DNA of 64,000 nt. It comes from Anolis sagrei (lineage: Eukaryota > Chordata > Lepidosauria > Squamata > Anolidae). The DNA is taken from positions 87,555,891 through 87,619,890 of the forward strand of contig NC_090022.1 of assembly GCF_037176765.1 (NCBI RefSeq). The letters run 5' to 3'. The notes beneath the pieces were generated by a model that was given only the letters and a program-made list of their open reading frames with translations, was not told where the DNA came from and did no database searches. The stretch's first letter is position 1. Every line of letters begins with the position of its first letter. Below, one piece after another: positions 11,584 to 50,305 of the stretch. The position numbers and the translations under genes were made by a program.

Positions 11584-11822
11584 CAAAAGATTCCCCCCAG
11601 GCACTTCCAAGCCATTGAATGCTAATCAAGGTGATCAGCTGAAACATTCACAGTCCTTTGTCTCACCCTGGTCATTCCACAGATATATAAACCCATTTTT
11701 CCTACTTCTCACAGACCTCACTACCTCTGAGGATGCTTGCCATAGATGCAGGCGAAACGTCAGGAGAAAAATTGCTTCCAGAACATGGCCATATAGCCCG
11801 GAAAAACCTACAACAACCCAGG
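11584..11822 (+). mobile_element. Penelope-like element terminal repeat
   Basis: Contains CCAGGCACTTCCAAGCCATT, CACAGATATATAAACCCATT, then a hammerhead ribozyme motif and ATGGCCATATAGCCCGGAAA with ACAACAACCC at the end. I recognise this layout as the terminal repeat of Penelope-like retroelements. No reverse-transcriptase part is present, so it is a solo or end fragment. Confidence 0.65.
11723..11766 (+). ncRNA. Hammerhead ribozyme motif in the Penelope-like repeat
   Basis: CTGAGGA (11727-11733) fits the core CUGANGA. Stem II pairs GCTTGC (11735-11740) with GCAGGC (11748-11753) across a 7-base loop, with one G-U pair. GAAA follows at 11754-11757. Stem III is only two pairs with no loop (A-C / G-T), then C at 11761 as the cleavage base. 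Stem I pairs CCT (11724-11726) with AGG (11762-11764). Such short stem III forms are known in Penelope-like elements and are thought to act as dimers. Activity is not shown here. Confidence 0.7.
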
Positions 11823-12039
11823 GCCCAAGTTGTCCCATGCCTGGTGTAGATGCTCCCTATACCATAGGGGTTTCTTGACAAGCCATGGCCTTCCTCTGAA
11901 GCTGAGAGAGTGCATCTACCAGGTCTCCAGAGTGGCAGCCTAACGCCCAATGCGCGACGAACGCGTTATTACCGCCCTGGCTCCTCTGCCTCCTTCTCCC
12001 TCGAGAGCCCTCCCGGCACTGAGCCCGCCTTGGGCCTCT

Positions 12040-12281
12040 GGCTCCGCCCCCTCCGAACCCGGGCCTCTGGCCCCGCCCCCTCCGACTGGCTTAGCCAATG
12101 AGATGGCGCGGCGCAGGGACACAGCCCCAGTCACGTTATAAAAGGGCGCAGGCGGAGGGGAGTCAGGCGAGCGCTTGCAGTGTTCAACGTGGAGAGAGGG
12201 AGAGAGAGAGGCAGAAAATAAATCCATCCATCCCTCCAGCGGGCATCTTCTTCCTCAGCATCGTCGCACTCAGCATCAGCC
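12040..12281 (+). promoter_or_regulatory. GFPT2: GFPT2 core promoter and 5' UTR
   Basis: GC-box-like CCGCCCC motifs lie near 12044 and 12073, a CCAAT box at 12095-12099, and TTATAAAAGG with its TATA core at 12137. That spacing predicts transcription start near 12,165-12,170 and a 5' UTR of about 115 bases to the ATG at 12282. The surrounding 11,940-12,500 is CpG-rich, in contrast to the AT-rich flanks. The presence of both a TATA box and a CpG island is seen directly; the start site is inferred. Confidence 0.8.
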
Positions 12282-40473
<28,192 letters not shown>

Positions 40474-41475
40474 GTGTAGTGCCATTAAAATATGTGTTAC
40501 AAAGAATCTTAAATTACTTTTCTATCACAAGATCTTTTAACAAAGTGTTTTGATGACACTGACTTTACAAAGCACACCACTACAAAGCATAATTATATTT
40601 CAGTGGGATTTTGATGATGGAAATGTGGAACCAATAGAATGGAGATACTGCTAACTGGAAAGTATTTGGAAGGGTATTTTTAATGAAAAAATCTGCTTAT
40701 TGTGCCTTTACATGTTTGTTACATGCCTTGCACCTAAGTGCTCTTGCTTATAGCGTCTTTGAAATAAAAACATTGCCAAAGAATAGAAGAAAATCATTGT
40801 TTACATATGGTTAATGAATGGTATTTTCTATAACTGTGCAATATGTATGTACATAGCTTTTCCCTGTATTACTGTGAATAAATCAACACTATACATGCAG
40901 GCTGATTCTATACATGTAGATGTAGGATATACTCCCAGGTACATGTGCGTAGGACTGCTGCCTTACTTTTAAATACAAAGTATTTATATATGCACAAATG
41001 TATAGCATTTAAGTTATTTTTACTTTATCGGTTGCTTGTAGTAGTGGTAATGCTCAAGTTTTCATTCTGGGCTCATTAAAGTCCTGCTAATTATGTACTT
41101 TTATTGTTTGCTTTTTTTACTTTTAAGTGCAACTTTAAGTACAAAGTTTTTGATTATTTTCTGCCTTCCCCCCCTAGTGTTATGTACCTGAGAAAATACT
41201 CTTGCATCTTTCCACAGATCCTTCCATTCATATTGCATCTATGTACCTTTCAGTAGTTATGAACTCTTAAAGTTTCTCTTGTTTGTGGTTCTTTTTTGTC
41301 CAAATGCCATTTTACTTGAGCCAAACTCTCTTCATCTTATTGAACAGTATTATTTAATCTTGTAAGGCCTAAATACTTGTAAGGTTATAGAATATTATGT
41401 GAGCTCAGATCTGTTGGTTCTTTTTGAACAGCTCAAATGCTATGCAATTAAAGAAAATATTGATTACAGTGTGTG
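40474..41475 (+). other. GFPT2: GFPT2 3' UTR (probable extent)
   Basis: AT-rich, repeat-free sequence after the stop. Possible poly(A) signals are AATAAA at 40763 and 40877, and ATTAAA at 41447. The last is followed within 25 bases by a GTGTGTGTTT tract, the best downstream element of the three. That would give a UTR of about 1 kb, fitting the mammalian gene. Shorter forms ending near 40,790 or 40,900 are also plausible. The end is inferred. Confidence 0.6.
41447..41452 (+). terminator. ATTAAA poly(A) signal, likely distal GFPT2 site
   Basis: ATTAAA with a GT-rich downstream element (GTGTGTGTTT at about 41469). Proximal alternatives are AATAAA at 40763-40768 and 40877-40882. Confidence 0.5.
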
Positions 41476-41639
41476 TTTCATGGATTCCTTCTTAGACACT
41501 GTACACATGCCAGTCCACAGCACTCCGTCTTGCTTTCTTAGTATCTCACAATAGTAGCCAGCAACCTTCCAAGTTGTTTTCTATGACCCCTGGATCATGT
41601 CTGTACACGCATCGACATTGGAATAGCCTGGTCTACGCG

Positions 41640-41884
41640 TTTGGATCATGTGATTTTAATGTTTTTATTAGGTGTTTTAATTCTTATATTTCACATTTTA
41701 AATGTCTTTTTTTCCTTATCTTATAGTAAATTGTCCTATTAATTTTATGATTAATTATATGGTGTTGATTTGTGATTTGGTTTATGTATGTAAGACATTG
41801 AATTTTGCCATTATTTCTGTGTAACCCGCTTTGAGTCCCCCCAGGGGTGAGAAAAGCAGTATATAAATACTGTAAATAAATAAG
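41640..41884 (+). mobile_element. L2 LINE 3' tail
   Basis: 'aagacattgaattttgccat', 'cgctttgagtccccccaggg', 'cagtatataaatactgtaaa', TAAATAAG. Just past the GFPT2 3' end. Confidence 0.75.
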
Positions 41885-42029
41885 CAAAGGGAAAAAATCC
41901 CCCTTCTGAAACTGCTATACCTGGAACTGTGGTTTTCCCTTTTAAACAAGGTTAGCCTCCCCTGTGCCTTTTGAAAAGTCAAAGGTGTTAGAAAATTTGA
42001 TGCTTAGACCAGTTTGTTTGGTGTTTATT

Positions 42030-42190
42030 ACTTATTTATTATTTAAAACATTTATATTCCACCCTTCTAACCAGGAAGAGGACTCAGGGCGGAGCACAGC
42101 ATATATACGGCAAACATTCAATGCCAGGATAAGAATTCATTATATGCATACATAAACATTAAAAACATTTGTCTAAATATTAAAATACAC
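42030..42190 (-). mobile_element. L2-type LINE 3' tail
   Basis: 'acatttatattccacccttc', 'gactcagggcggagcacagc', 'tacataaacattaaaaacat'. Confidence 0.6.
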
Positions 42191-42535
42191 TGTTTAAAAC
42201 TGTCTTGATCATCTGCGTCCAATCTAATTGGCCTGGTAAGGTTTCCTATTGCTGCTTTATTGCATCATCCTGAAAGCTTGGTCTCACAGCCAAGCTTGTG
42301 GGACCAAATTTGTGGGGAAAGGAGTACACAGAGGTCTTAGGCATGGAAAAGTGGGCCCTGGATCTTGCTTTAGCGGTATTCAAAATTGTAGTTTAGGATA
42401 GGGCTCTACAGAGAAGAAAAGCTTAACATTTTAAAAGTCTGAAATCACCAGTGACAGTGAAAATGCCTGAGCAGCTGGGGTTTCACCTATAAAGAGATGT
42501 TGAGGTGGTTCAACGAGTATATCTCAATATGAGTA

Positions 42536-42767
42536 CAATTGGCCCTTTGTATTAGCTGGGGTTTGGTTCCAGGACACTCTTTGGATACTAAAATCCATGG
42601 ATGCTCAAGTACCATTATAAACAATGTTATGGTAAATTAATGTCTTAAACAAAATGGCAAAATCAAGGTTTGTTTTTTGGATTTTGGGTGGGGGCGGGCA
42701 GGGATATTTACAAGCCCGTGGATGATTGAATCTATGGATAAAGAATTCAAGGAAACAGAAACAACTG
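42536..42767. mobile_element. Tigger-like MITE
   Basis: TA|CAATTGGCCCTTTGTATTAG at the left and AAACAGAAACAACTG|TA at the right, with 'gttccaggacactctttgga' and 'gtggatgattgaatctatgg' inside. 232 bases, with TA at both ends. Confidence 0.75.
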
Positions 42768-42794
42768 TATAGCTCAATGACACTATCAATTTAG

Positions 42795-43100
42795 TGTGTG
42801 GTAATAATTTTTATACCCTGCCTCCATCTCCCCAAAGGGACTCAGGGCTGCTTAGACATGGGACAAAACGTCCACAGTAGGTAAAGGTTTTCCCCTGACA
42901 TTAAGTCCAGTCGTGTCCGACTCTGGGGTGTGGTGCTCATCTCTATTTCTAAGCCGAAGAGCCGGCATTGTCCGTAGACACCTCCAAGGTCATGCGGCTG
43001 GCATGACTCAGTACATAAGGCAAAAACATAAAAGCAAAACAATCCATTAAAAACAAAATACAATTAAAATAAAACATACCAAAACAAAACATAATCAGAT
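42795..43100 (-). mobile_element. L2-type LINE tail carrying an inserted SINE
   Basis: 'tttttataccctgcctccat', 'gggactcagggctgcttaga', then after the SINE 'acataaggcaaaaacataaa' and 'aaacaaaatacaattaaaat'. The minus-strand sequence up to about 43,490 may be the same LINE further upstream. Confidence 0.6.
42878..43010 (-). mobile_element. Sauria SINE, 3' part
   Basis: 'ggtaaaggttttcccctgac', 'tccagtcgtgtccgactctg', 'gaagagccggcattgtccgt', 'cctccaaggtcatgcggctg' are the reverse complement of the tail and body of the copy at 13,228-13,556. The tRNA part is absent. Confidence 0.8.
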
Positions 43101-44194
43101 AAAACACAAATAAATGGGTATAAAAACATCAGCCTTAAAGCTCAGACAATACACAACAAAAACCAATAGCCAGAAATACTAAGGTGGTAGCTAGTTATAG
43201 AAAAGATATAAAAGGATGAAGTTGGGCAAGAAAGGAGCTTTGTGATGCCTCTGTGCTCTTGTATCCAAAGATTCTAACCTGTCTATCTTATTGAAAACTG
43301 AAGTACTAATTGCCCCAAAAGAATTGTGTACATAAACATCCTTTAAAAAAAAGGCAGCCTTTGCATCCCAAACTAAAAGAGGGCAGGCATGTATGATAGG
43401 ACGGATATTCACAAATTGTGGAATATCCTTCCCTCAGAGATCCATTGGGTATCCAACATTGATACAAAGCATTCTGGCACTGAGTAAGCACATTTTTTTT
43501 ATTAAACCCTTTGAAGTCAACTTGATTTTAATTCAATTTTATCATTTGCAAAGTTTCAGGTGATTCTCACTTATTTTAAATTGCCTATTCTAAAAAGTAT
43601 AACCATACAATATAGTCTGTCTTAAATTGTGTTTGTCTATGCCACCTTTGGATTCTTGTGTTTAGGGTGGCATCTGCTGTGTATGATTGTATATGGATAG
43701 ATAGCAAGCCACGATTGAAATATAAGTACCTATATACAGGGGCAAATTAGATATTTCTTTCCTACACTAGAATTCTGAATCTTCCTGGCAAATATCTTCA
43801 TACAAATCACAGTTAATTGATAAAATTACCTGCCACAAGATGTAATTACCACTAGCTTGCATAACTTTGAAAGGGAATTACACAAATAGATATGTCTTAT
43901 GCATGGCCCCAAGTAATGGTATGTTGTTTGAAACTATCAACTTCAGGGAAGCACCATTTGCTGGGAATTAATAGGAGAGAGCTATTACTTTTACTCCTTA
44001 TAGAATTGTCAGTGAGCCATTAGGACACTATTGTGGCAAACAGAGATGAGTTGGCCATACAAGGCACCATGTGCCATTTCTCCAGTCCTATGCCTTCAAA
44101 TCAGCATAAACCCTATAAATCTACATGCTTGCCCTTCATCATGTTCTCCCTCTATTGAGAATGGCAATTGTGAATGGCCTTCAACTATAAAATG

Positions 44195-44760
44195 AGCACA
44201 AAAACTGGTTGGCTCAAACCTTACCCTGAAATCTTTGACGGAACAAGAGGACAAACTTTTTACATATACAACGACCACTGCTAGAATTGTTTTTGCTAGA
44301 GAGTGGAAGCAAGGCACAGTACCACCCGTACAGGATTGGGTGGAAAAAATCAGAGAAATAAAGGACATGGACGAACTGACTTTTTTGTTGAAGAAAAATA
44401 CAGGCATGATAATAAAAAGAACGAATTGGGACAATCTTCATGACTATCTGGACAATTTGCGAATATAAAAAAACAAGAGAGACAATTTTATTATCTTTAA
44501 TAAAAAAAATATATTTTTGAATAACAAGAATATTTTATCCAAGAAGATGGAATGGAAGTCACTTTTTTTCTTTATTTTTATTTTTCTATTTTTTTTGTAT
44601 GTGGATTTTGTAGGGTTTTATTTAGGATATCTTTTTTTACTTCTTACTTTATTGGCCTTTCCCTCTCTCTTTTTTCTTTACTTTTCTATACCTAATTGTT
44701 CTCACTCTTTCGTTGTATTCTATATAAAATTTAATAAAATTCCTTTAAAAAACACACAGT
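44195..44760 (+). mobile_element. L1 LINE 3' end
   Basis: Encodes EDKLFTYTTTTARIVFAREW, KQGTVPPVQDWVEKIREIKD, MDELTFLLKK, the extreme C-terminus of L1 ORF2, followed by a T-rich 3' UTR. 5' truncated. The start is approximate. Confidence 0.75.
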
Positions 44761-45228
44761 TACAATTAACACAATTAATTGAAATGAGGACAGAGTGATC
44801 AAACTGCCACTTTAAATATGTATCTCATTGCTAGGTCAAGGCAGATTTATCTCATTGTTGGGGGTGCTTTTTTCTATTTACAATCATAGTGCTTGAGTCA
44901 GCTGTTTTTCCTTGCCCATGACATACCACTTTTTGAACTACAATTTGATTTATATGCTGACACTGACCAGGATTGGGTCAAGATGGAAAAAGTGGACCAG
45001 GAGCACTCAAATTAGCCAAAACTAAGATGCATCCATTTAAACATCATGTGCTGCAGGTATACTGAAGTAGGATCCAACTCATAATAAACATCTATTAATT
45101 GGTGCCTCACTGGCTTTGGAAAGTCCTTTTGGTTTGTACATATGAGTACAGACAGAAAGAAGAAAACATGTTCCTCTCAGTTTTTCCCTTCAAGTATTTT
45201 GATAACTAATATTGATTATGTTTTCCTT

Positions 45229-45325
45229 CCTGCCCTTCCACACAACCATATAACTTAGAATATCAAGGCAAAATAACCCACAACATCTGCTTTGAATTGA
45301 GTTATCTAAGTCCACACTGCCAAAT
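45229..45325. repeat. hAT-like MITE, truncated half
   Basis: 'gcccttccacacaaccatat', 'aacatctgctttgaattgag', 'taagtccacactgcca'. It is the half of the 38,797 family that precedes the LINE at 45,330. Confidence 0.6.
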
Positions 45326-45329
45326 ATTT

Positions 45330-45719
45330 AAAGATTGAACTGCAAAGACTCTGGCACAAGCCAGTCAAGGTGGTCCCAGTGATGATCGACACACTGGGTG
45401 CAGTGCCTAAAGACCTTGGCCTGCACTTAAACACAATTGGCGCTGACAAAATTACCATCGGCCAGCTGCAGAGGGCCACCCTATTGGGATCTGCACAGAT
45501 TATTTGCTGATACATCACACAGTCCTAGACACTTGGGAAGTGTCCGACGTGTGATCCAATTCAACAGCCAGCAGAGTGATCTTCTCTGCTGTGAACTCAT
45601 CTTGTGTTTCTAATAATAATAATAATAATAATAATTGGGAAGCGTTCGACTTGTGATTTTGTGATATGAAGTCCAGCATATAGCTCTCATTTGCTGTGAC
45701 ATACTGTGTTTTTGTCTGT

Positions 45720-45750
<31 letters not shown>

Positions 45751-45880
45751 TAATAATAGTCCTAGACGCTTGAGAAGTGTTCAACTTGTGATTTTGTCAT
45801 ACGAAATCCAGCATATAGATCTCGTTTGCTGTGACATACTGTGCTTTTGTGTCAATAATAATAATAATAATAGGACTCCG
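45330..45880 (+). mobile_element. LINE 3' end with its terminal segment in three tandem copies
   Basis: The 5' part reads TLWHKPVKVVPVMIDTLGAV, PKDLGLHLNTIGADKITIGQ, LQRATLLGSAQII. It then ends three times: about 45,524-45,637, 45,638-45,757 and 45,758-45,874. Each segment holds 'gaagtgt(c/t)c(g/a)ac(g/t)tgtga', 'catatag', 'tttgctgtgacatactgt' or equivalent, and closes with (TAA)n. Clade not resolved. Abuts the MAPK9 CpG island. Confidence 0.7.
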
Positions 45881-45929
45881 GACTCGACAGTGAGGGAGAG
45901 TGTCAAATTCAAAGGCAGATGACATGAGC

Positions 45930-46650
45930 TCAAAAGCTTCCCTCGTCCCCTCCCTGCTTCCTTCCCCTCCCTCGGTGACACAGGAAGGCGCGCAGAGCGC
46001 CTCCCGCCATATATAGTGGCCTTTAAGCCCCGCCTCCGAGGGCTGGTTGGTTGAGCCTGGGAGGTCCTCAGCGCGGATTGGGCGCGCGGGTGTCCGTCAG
46101 CAGATCGGGGCCTGGTGCGGCCTGTGAGAGACTGAGGGAGGCCATTGCAGCTGGAGAGTCTGGGGAGCCTCTGGAGGGAACGAGCGCCGCCGCCGCCGCC
46201 GAGTGCGCCTCCCAGAGCGGGTGTCGCGGAGGTGAGGCAGGCCGAAGGAGGCGCCGCCGACGGTGCGGCCGAGGAGCGAGCGGGATTTCTGCGGGGAGGA
46301 GGGGAGGGGGGCCGAGCCACCTTGAGGGGGGCGGCGGCGGCGGCTACGACCATCCGCCTCGGCCTGCGCCCCCGCCTAGAGCCATTCCTGGCCTGGGACT
46401 CGCCCGACGAGGCCTCGGAGATCGGGGCGACCTTTACCCCCCCCCCGCGCCTTGCCCATTCCCCTCTCGGGGGCCGCACTCCCCTCCGCCTCGCCTGCTC
46501 TTTGGCCAGGAGAAGAGGCTTGGGATGCGGCTTGGCCCCGGAGAGGGTTTTTGGCCCTTGTTCGTGAAGGGCCAGGCCTCCTCCTTGGGCCAGCAGCCTC
46601 TCCCGAGCCACCCCCCCCCTTCCCCCGCCACTTGCACCCATCGTTTTCAC
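45930..46650 (+). promoter_or_regulatory. MAPK9: MAPK9 CpG-island promoter with probable non-coding exon 1
   Basis: A very GC- and CpG-rich block about 10 kb upstream of the MAPK9 start codon and on its sense side. It contains a TATATA run at 46010, a GC-box-like CCCCGCCTCC near 46027 and an inverted CCAAT (ATTGG) at 46077. A strong donor GGAG|gtgagg at 46231/46232 would end a 5' UTR exon that splices to 56632. A (CCG)n run lies at about 46187-46201. Promoter status is inferred from composition and position. Confidence 0.75.
46095..46231 (+). other. MAPK9: MAPK9 untranslated exon 1 (predicted)
   Basis: Inferred exon between the promoter motifs and the consensus donor gtgagg at 46232. It has no in-frame ATG that joins the MAPK9 frame. 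The start is a guess to within about 50 bases. Confidence 0.5.
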
Positions 46651-46676
46651 GGGCTAGGCATATGGCGCTTTCTGGA

Positions 46677-47165
46677 GGTGAGCATCTTGCAATCATCAGT
46701 GCAGGGAACTGTCTCTGCTGGCCATAGTGGGCATCCAGATGTTGAATTGCGAATCTCAGCATTGGCTTACGGTTGTGGACCCTTGTTTTAAGGTTTGGAG
46801 GATGCGATGGGCAAGGTCTCCTTTTTTGGCGAGGAGAAAGACTTTCAGGAAAGCCATTTCCCCTCCTGGTCCACTCACACATCCTCTTCATCATCCCTGC
46901 TTGAGGTGAACATCATGCATTAATCAGTGAATCCAGCTGTCTCTTCTGGCAATAGCAATGGTTCTCAACCTGCGGGACCCCAGATGTTTTGGCCTTCGGC
47001 TCCCGGAAATCCAAACAGCTGGTAAGCTGGTTGGGATTTCTAGGAATTGTAGGCCAAACCATCTGTGGACCCACAGGTTGAGAACCACTGGGAAATAGGG
47101 TCTTGTGGGCCTCCAGGTGTTGAAGCACAAATCTAGGCGTGATGCTAGCTGAGGCCCTACAACAT
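46677..47165. repeat. Tandem duplication near the MAPK9 promoter, second copy split by a MITE
   Basis: Copy 1 (46,677-46,790) and copy 2 (46,906-46,955 plus 47,099-47,165) share 'atcagtg', 'ctgtctct', 'gctggccatag'/'tctggcaatag' and 'tgggc(a/c)tccag(a/g)tgttgaa'. Copy 2 is opened by the MITE at 46,956-47,090. Confidence 0.6.
46956..47090. mobile_element. hAT-like MITE
   Basis: CAATGGTTCTCAACCTGCGG and CACAGGTTGAGAACCACTG are inverted. Flanks GGCAATAG and GGAAATAG are an 8-base duplication at 7 of 8. Confidence 0.85.
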
Positions 47166-47469
47166 CTGGAAGGTACTATGATTCCCACCCTAGTCTATGA
47201 CATGGGGTAGTTAAGGAGATGGGAATTAGTAGCACAATTCTGCACCTGTTCATTTGAAAGTAGGGTTTCAAATGAATTTACTAATGAGGTTTACTTTTAA
47301 GGGTCAATTGCACAAGTTCCATTTTGTGTAACTACAAAATGCCATCTCAAACCAGCCACAATATATTGCACTATTTTTATTGGAGATGTTGGTGTTGGAG
47401 GCAGTTCTAGACTCTTCGTGGATGGCACTTATTTTATTCCAGTGTTTATAGCCTGGCCACGCTGCCATC

Positions 47470-47645
47470 AATTTACCTCCACGGTTAGAGGATTGCAGTC
47501 TGAATTGATGTTTTTATATGTCCATTGTTTTATTGTATTGTATTTTACGTTGTGTTTACTTTTATGTTTGTTTGTGCCATCTGTAAGCTGCCCCAAGTCC
47601 CTTTGGGGAGATAGTGGTGGGATATAAGAATAAAATAGTTATCAT
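47470..47645 (+). mobile_element. L2-type LINE 3' tail
   Basis: 'gccatctgtaagctgcccca', 'agtccctttggggagatagt', 'gggatataagaataaaatag'. Confidence 0.65.
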
Positions 47646-49129
47646 CATCATTATTACTTTGCTTTGCATGTAGGTGTCTGTTTGTTTCTTCTTTTAAAAA
47701 GTTATGTATGTGAGATTGTTAAGTCTGGGTTGTGTTATATCCTGCTGTCCTCAAATTCATATACTGCCTTTTAAGATTGGTTGTTGGACTGATTTGTTTC
47801 TACTGATTGGTTAGGGCAGTTAGTTTCTTTACTAGCAAAAGATTGTTCTCTTCCTATAGTATGTCTCAGTCATGATGTTTATTTTATTTTCTTCAATTTT
47901 ATTACTGTTTATCGATTACTTTCCTTATATGAAAAATACATTAATAACTTTCTTGAACATATGTTCACTATTGGGAGAAATCACTAATTCCTAAGACAGC
48001 GGGAAAGTGATTTTGGGAGATTTGACTTGTCAGATTACTATATAAGTTGACTGTGCAATCAGTAAATGTAGGGTTTACAACAGATGTTGCAATCATGGAG
48101 ACTCAAATCCAAATCCAATATGTTTTCTGTTGGATAAATCTACAGAAAACCAAAACTAGCTGACATTTTGGAGCTGCACCTCTATAACAAATTGTGTTGT
48201 TATCTATTCCCATGCAACTCTGTTGTACACAAATACACTCAGTGAGATTTACTTTCACATGTGTTTCTCATGAAGGCGACAATGACCTAGCATAGTTAAT
48301 AAGCTATATGCTATGGTTTGAGCGCACATGTTTACCAGTACATGCAATGTCATAGTATCAGTAACTTCTAATTTATATACTTTATAGGGAATGATCATGT
48401 AATTTCTGCTCTTGCAGTTTAGTAGACATGGAAGCGTACTTCTTGTTTTAGGGAGTATTACTTAATTTTAGTGCAGATGCATATTTTACATTTCAATGAA
48501 TAAATAATATATGTTAGCTAATCTTGTGATTTTTTTTATTTGAAGATTTTCTTACATATATATATCATAGAACATGACCAAGCATTATACAATCTTCAGT
48601 TTTCACAACAGTGACATAAGATGCCATTTGGTGCATTTGCAGTGGCACTTTACTGCTGGTTCATACCTGGATGTGCTCCAATCAATGTATGATTCACTTT
48701 TGACCAGCTGTATTTTAGTATTCAATCACTACTGGAAGATTCTGTGGTGGTTCATTCCTGTTTCCCTTGGGTGCTTGAGAGAAATAATACAGTTCAGGAA
48801 TAGTATGTAACTGCCATGTATTCTGGACAAAACTTGTGTACGCATACCTCCAGTCTTCTTTTATGTAATGGTGTATGGTAGAATTGCTGTTTTCTTCTTA
48901 GCTTCAGTAAAACCCAGAGGAAAAACAGTACCCTGTTCTTCATCTATACAAATAATATCAAAGTAACCTACTGTAGCTACCCAAAAGATGATTTAAAAAA
49001 CCGAGTTTACTTATACAGGCCATCCTCAAGTTATAAACATCCAATGTACAAACAACTCATAGTTACGACCGGGCCTCCCCCCTCCCCCCCGCCATGAAAT
49101 CTTAGCGCTGAGCCAAAGTGTGCCTGTAT

Positions 49130-49470
49130 CTTTCCACCCCTTTCCTTTTTCTTTCTATCGGTATCTCTCCAACCCCACTTCTTATGAATCTCTCCAAACT
49201 CCCTTTCTTCCTATCTTCCTATCTCAAAAACCCCTTTCCATGTTTTTCCTTTCAATCTTTCCAAACCCCTTTTCCTCTTTCTTCCTCTTGATCTCTCCCC
49301 TTTCCTTTTTTCCCTGTCTCCAAACCCCTTTCCCTCTTTCTTTCTATTGATCTCTCCAAACCCCTTTTCCTTCTTCTTCCTATTGATCTCTCCACTCTCT
49401 TTTCTTTTTCTTCCTATCGGTATCTCCTTCATCCTCCCTGTAATTCTCTACCTCTCCTCTTCTCCCCATC
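49130..49470. repeat. Pyrimidine-rich tandem array
   Basis: Repeated units of roughly 45 bases built on 'cctttcc(t/c)', 'tttctttctat(c/t)g', 'atctctccaaacccc'. Nearly all C and T on this strand, so the other strand is purine-rich. Confidence 0.75.
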
Positions 49471-49482
49471 ATGTCTGACACC

Positions 49483-49665
49483 ATTTTTAATTGCCCTGGC
49501 TCAATGCTATGCATTGTTGGGATTTGTAGTTTGGTGAGGCAGCAGTATTCTTTGGCAGAGAAGGCAAAAGATCTTGTAAAACTATAGCTCCCAGGATCCC
49601 ATAGCAATGAACCAGTGTAGTTAAAGTGGTGTCAAACTTCATTCATTTCATAGCATAAGCACACC
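49483..49665. repeat. Palindromic MITE nested in the Tigger-like element
   Basis: 'ggatttgtagtttggtgagg' and 'gtaaaactatagctcccagg' are inverted halves. Ends near 'tcaatgctatgcattg' and 'gtagttaaagtggtgtcaaa'. Same family as 55,248-55,455 and a partial copy at 13,768-13,825. Confidence 0.65.
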
Positions 49666-50214
49666 ACAAGGAAGCTGGGTCAGGATAAACACGAAATGGA
49701 AGGGTTATCTATTTTGATGGTTTTTTTCCTTTCCATTGGTTGGAATCTTTGGTGTTTTAAAAAAGATAATCTACTCACACAGGAACTATAATGTGCACCT
49801 TTTTTGGCCAAATTACAAAGAGTGCACTTTTTGCTGGACCTGTTCCGACTTACGAACAAATTCAACTTTAGAACGAACCTACAGAACCTATCTTGTTTCT
49901 AACTTGGGAACTGCCTATACATGGGTCAGCATATTAACTGTGGCATTTCTCCTTGTGGTGGTTTTTTGGCCCTTTCCTGTCATGGCAGAGTAGTTGCTCC
50001 TTGGTTATTTCAAGAACTTAAGATGAAATTGAGAAGAGGTAGGATGGGAAGCTTTTCTTCCTGGTCCAGGTGAATGAATATTTAGGCAAGAAGTGCCCTT
50101 CTCAATAATTTGATGAAGAAAGCCAGAAGAAAAAACAGACCAAAGAAGGAGCAAGGTGCTGTGCAAGGCAGTGGCTGGTGGTCCACAAGCAAGCCGTGAG
50201 AATGCACAGTTTAG

Positions 50215-50305
50215 TTATTATTTATTTATGATATTTCTATTCCGCCTTTCTCAAGCCCGATGGCGATTCCGGTGCTCAGCATTGCCGAGTGTTGCTAAGG
50301 AATGG
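50215..50305 (-). mobile_element. Short LINE/SINE tail
   Basis: 'ttatttatttatgatatttc' then 'tattccgcctttctcaagcc', the reverse of a tail such as GGCGGAATAGAAATA. Confidence 0.5.

Larger units (their letters stand above)
49016..49917. mobile_element. Tigger-like element with pyrimidine-rich core and a nested MITE
   Basis: The left end CAGGCCATCCTCAAGTTATA and right end TCTAACTTGGGAACTGCCT are inverted over about 20 bases. TA flanks both sides (49014-49015 and 49918-49919). Inside are a pyrimidine-rich tandem array (49,130-49,470), a MITE (about 49,483-49,665) and the subterminal 'gttccgacttacgaac'. No transposase frame. Confidence 0.75.

Noticed and set aside
45781-46650. 289-codon open frame on the minus strand and 246-codon frame on the plus strand (46,051-46,791)
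   Set aside because: Both run through the MAPK9 CpG island, where stop codons are rare because of GC content. The peptides are low-complexity Gly/Ala/Arg/Pro with no domain, and part of the minus frame runs into LINE sequence.
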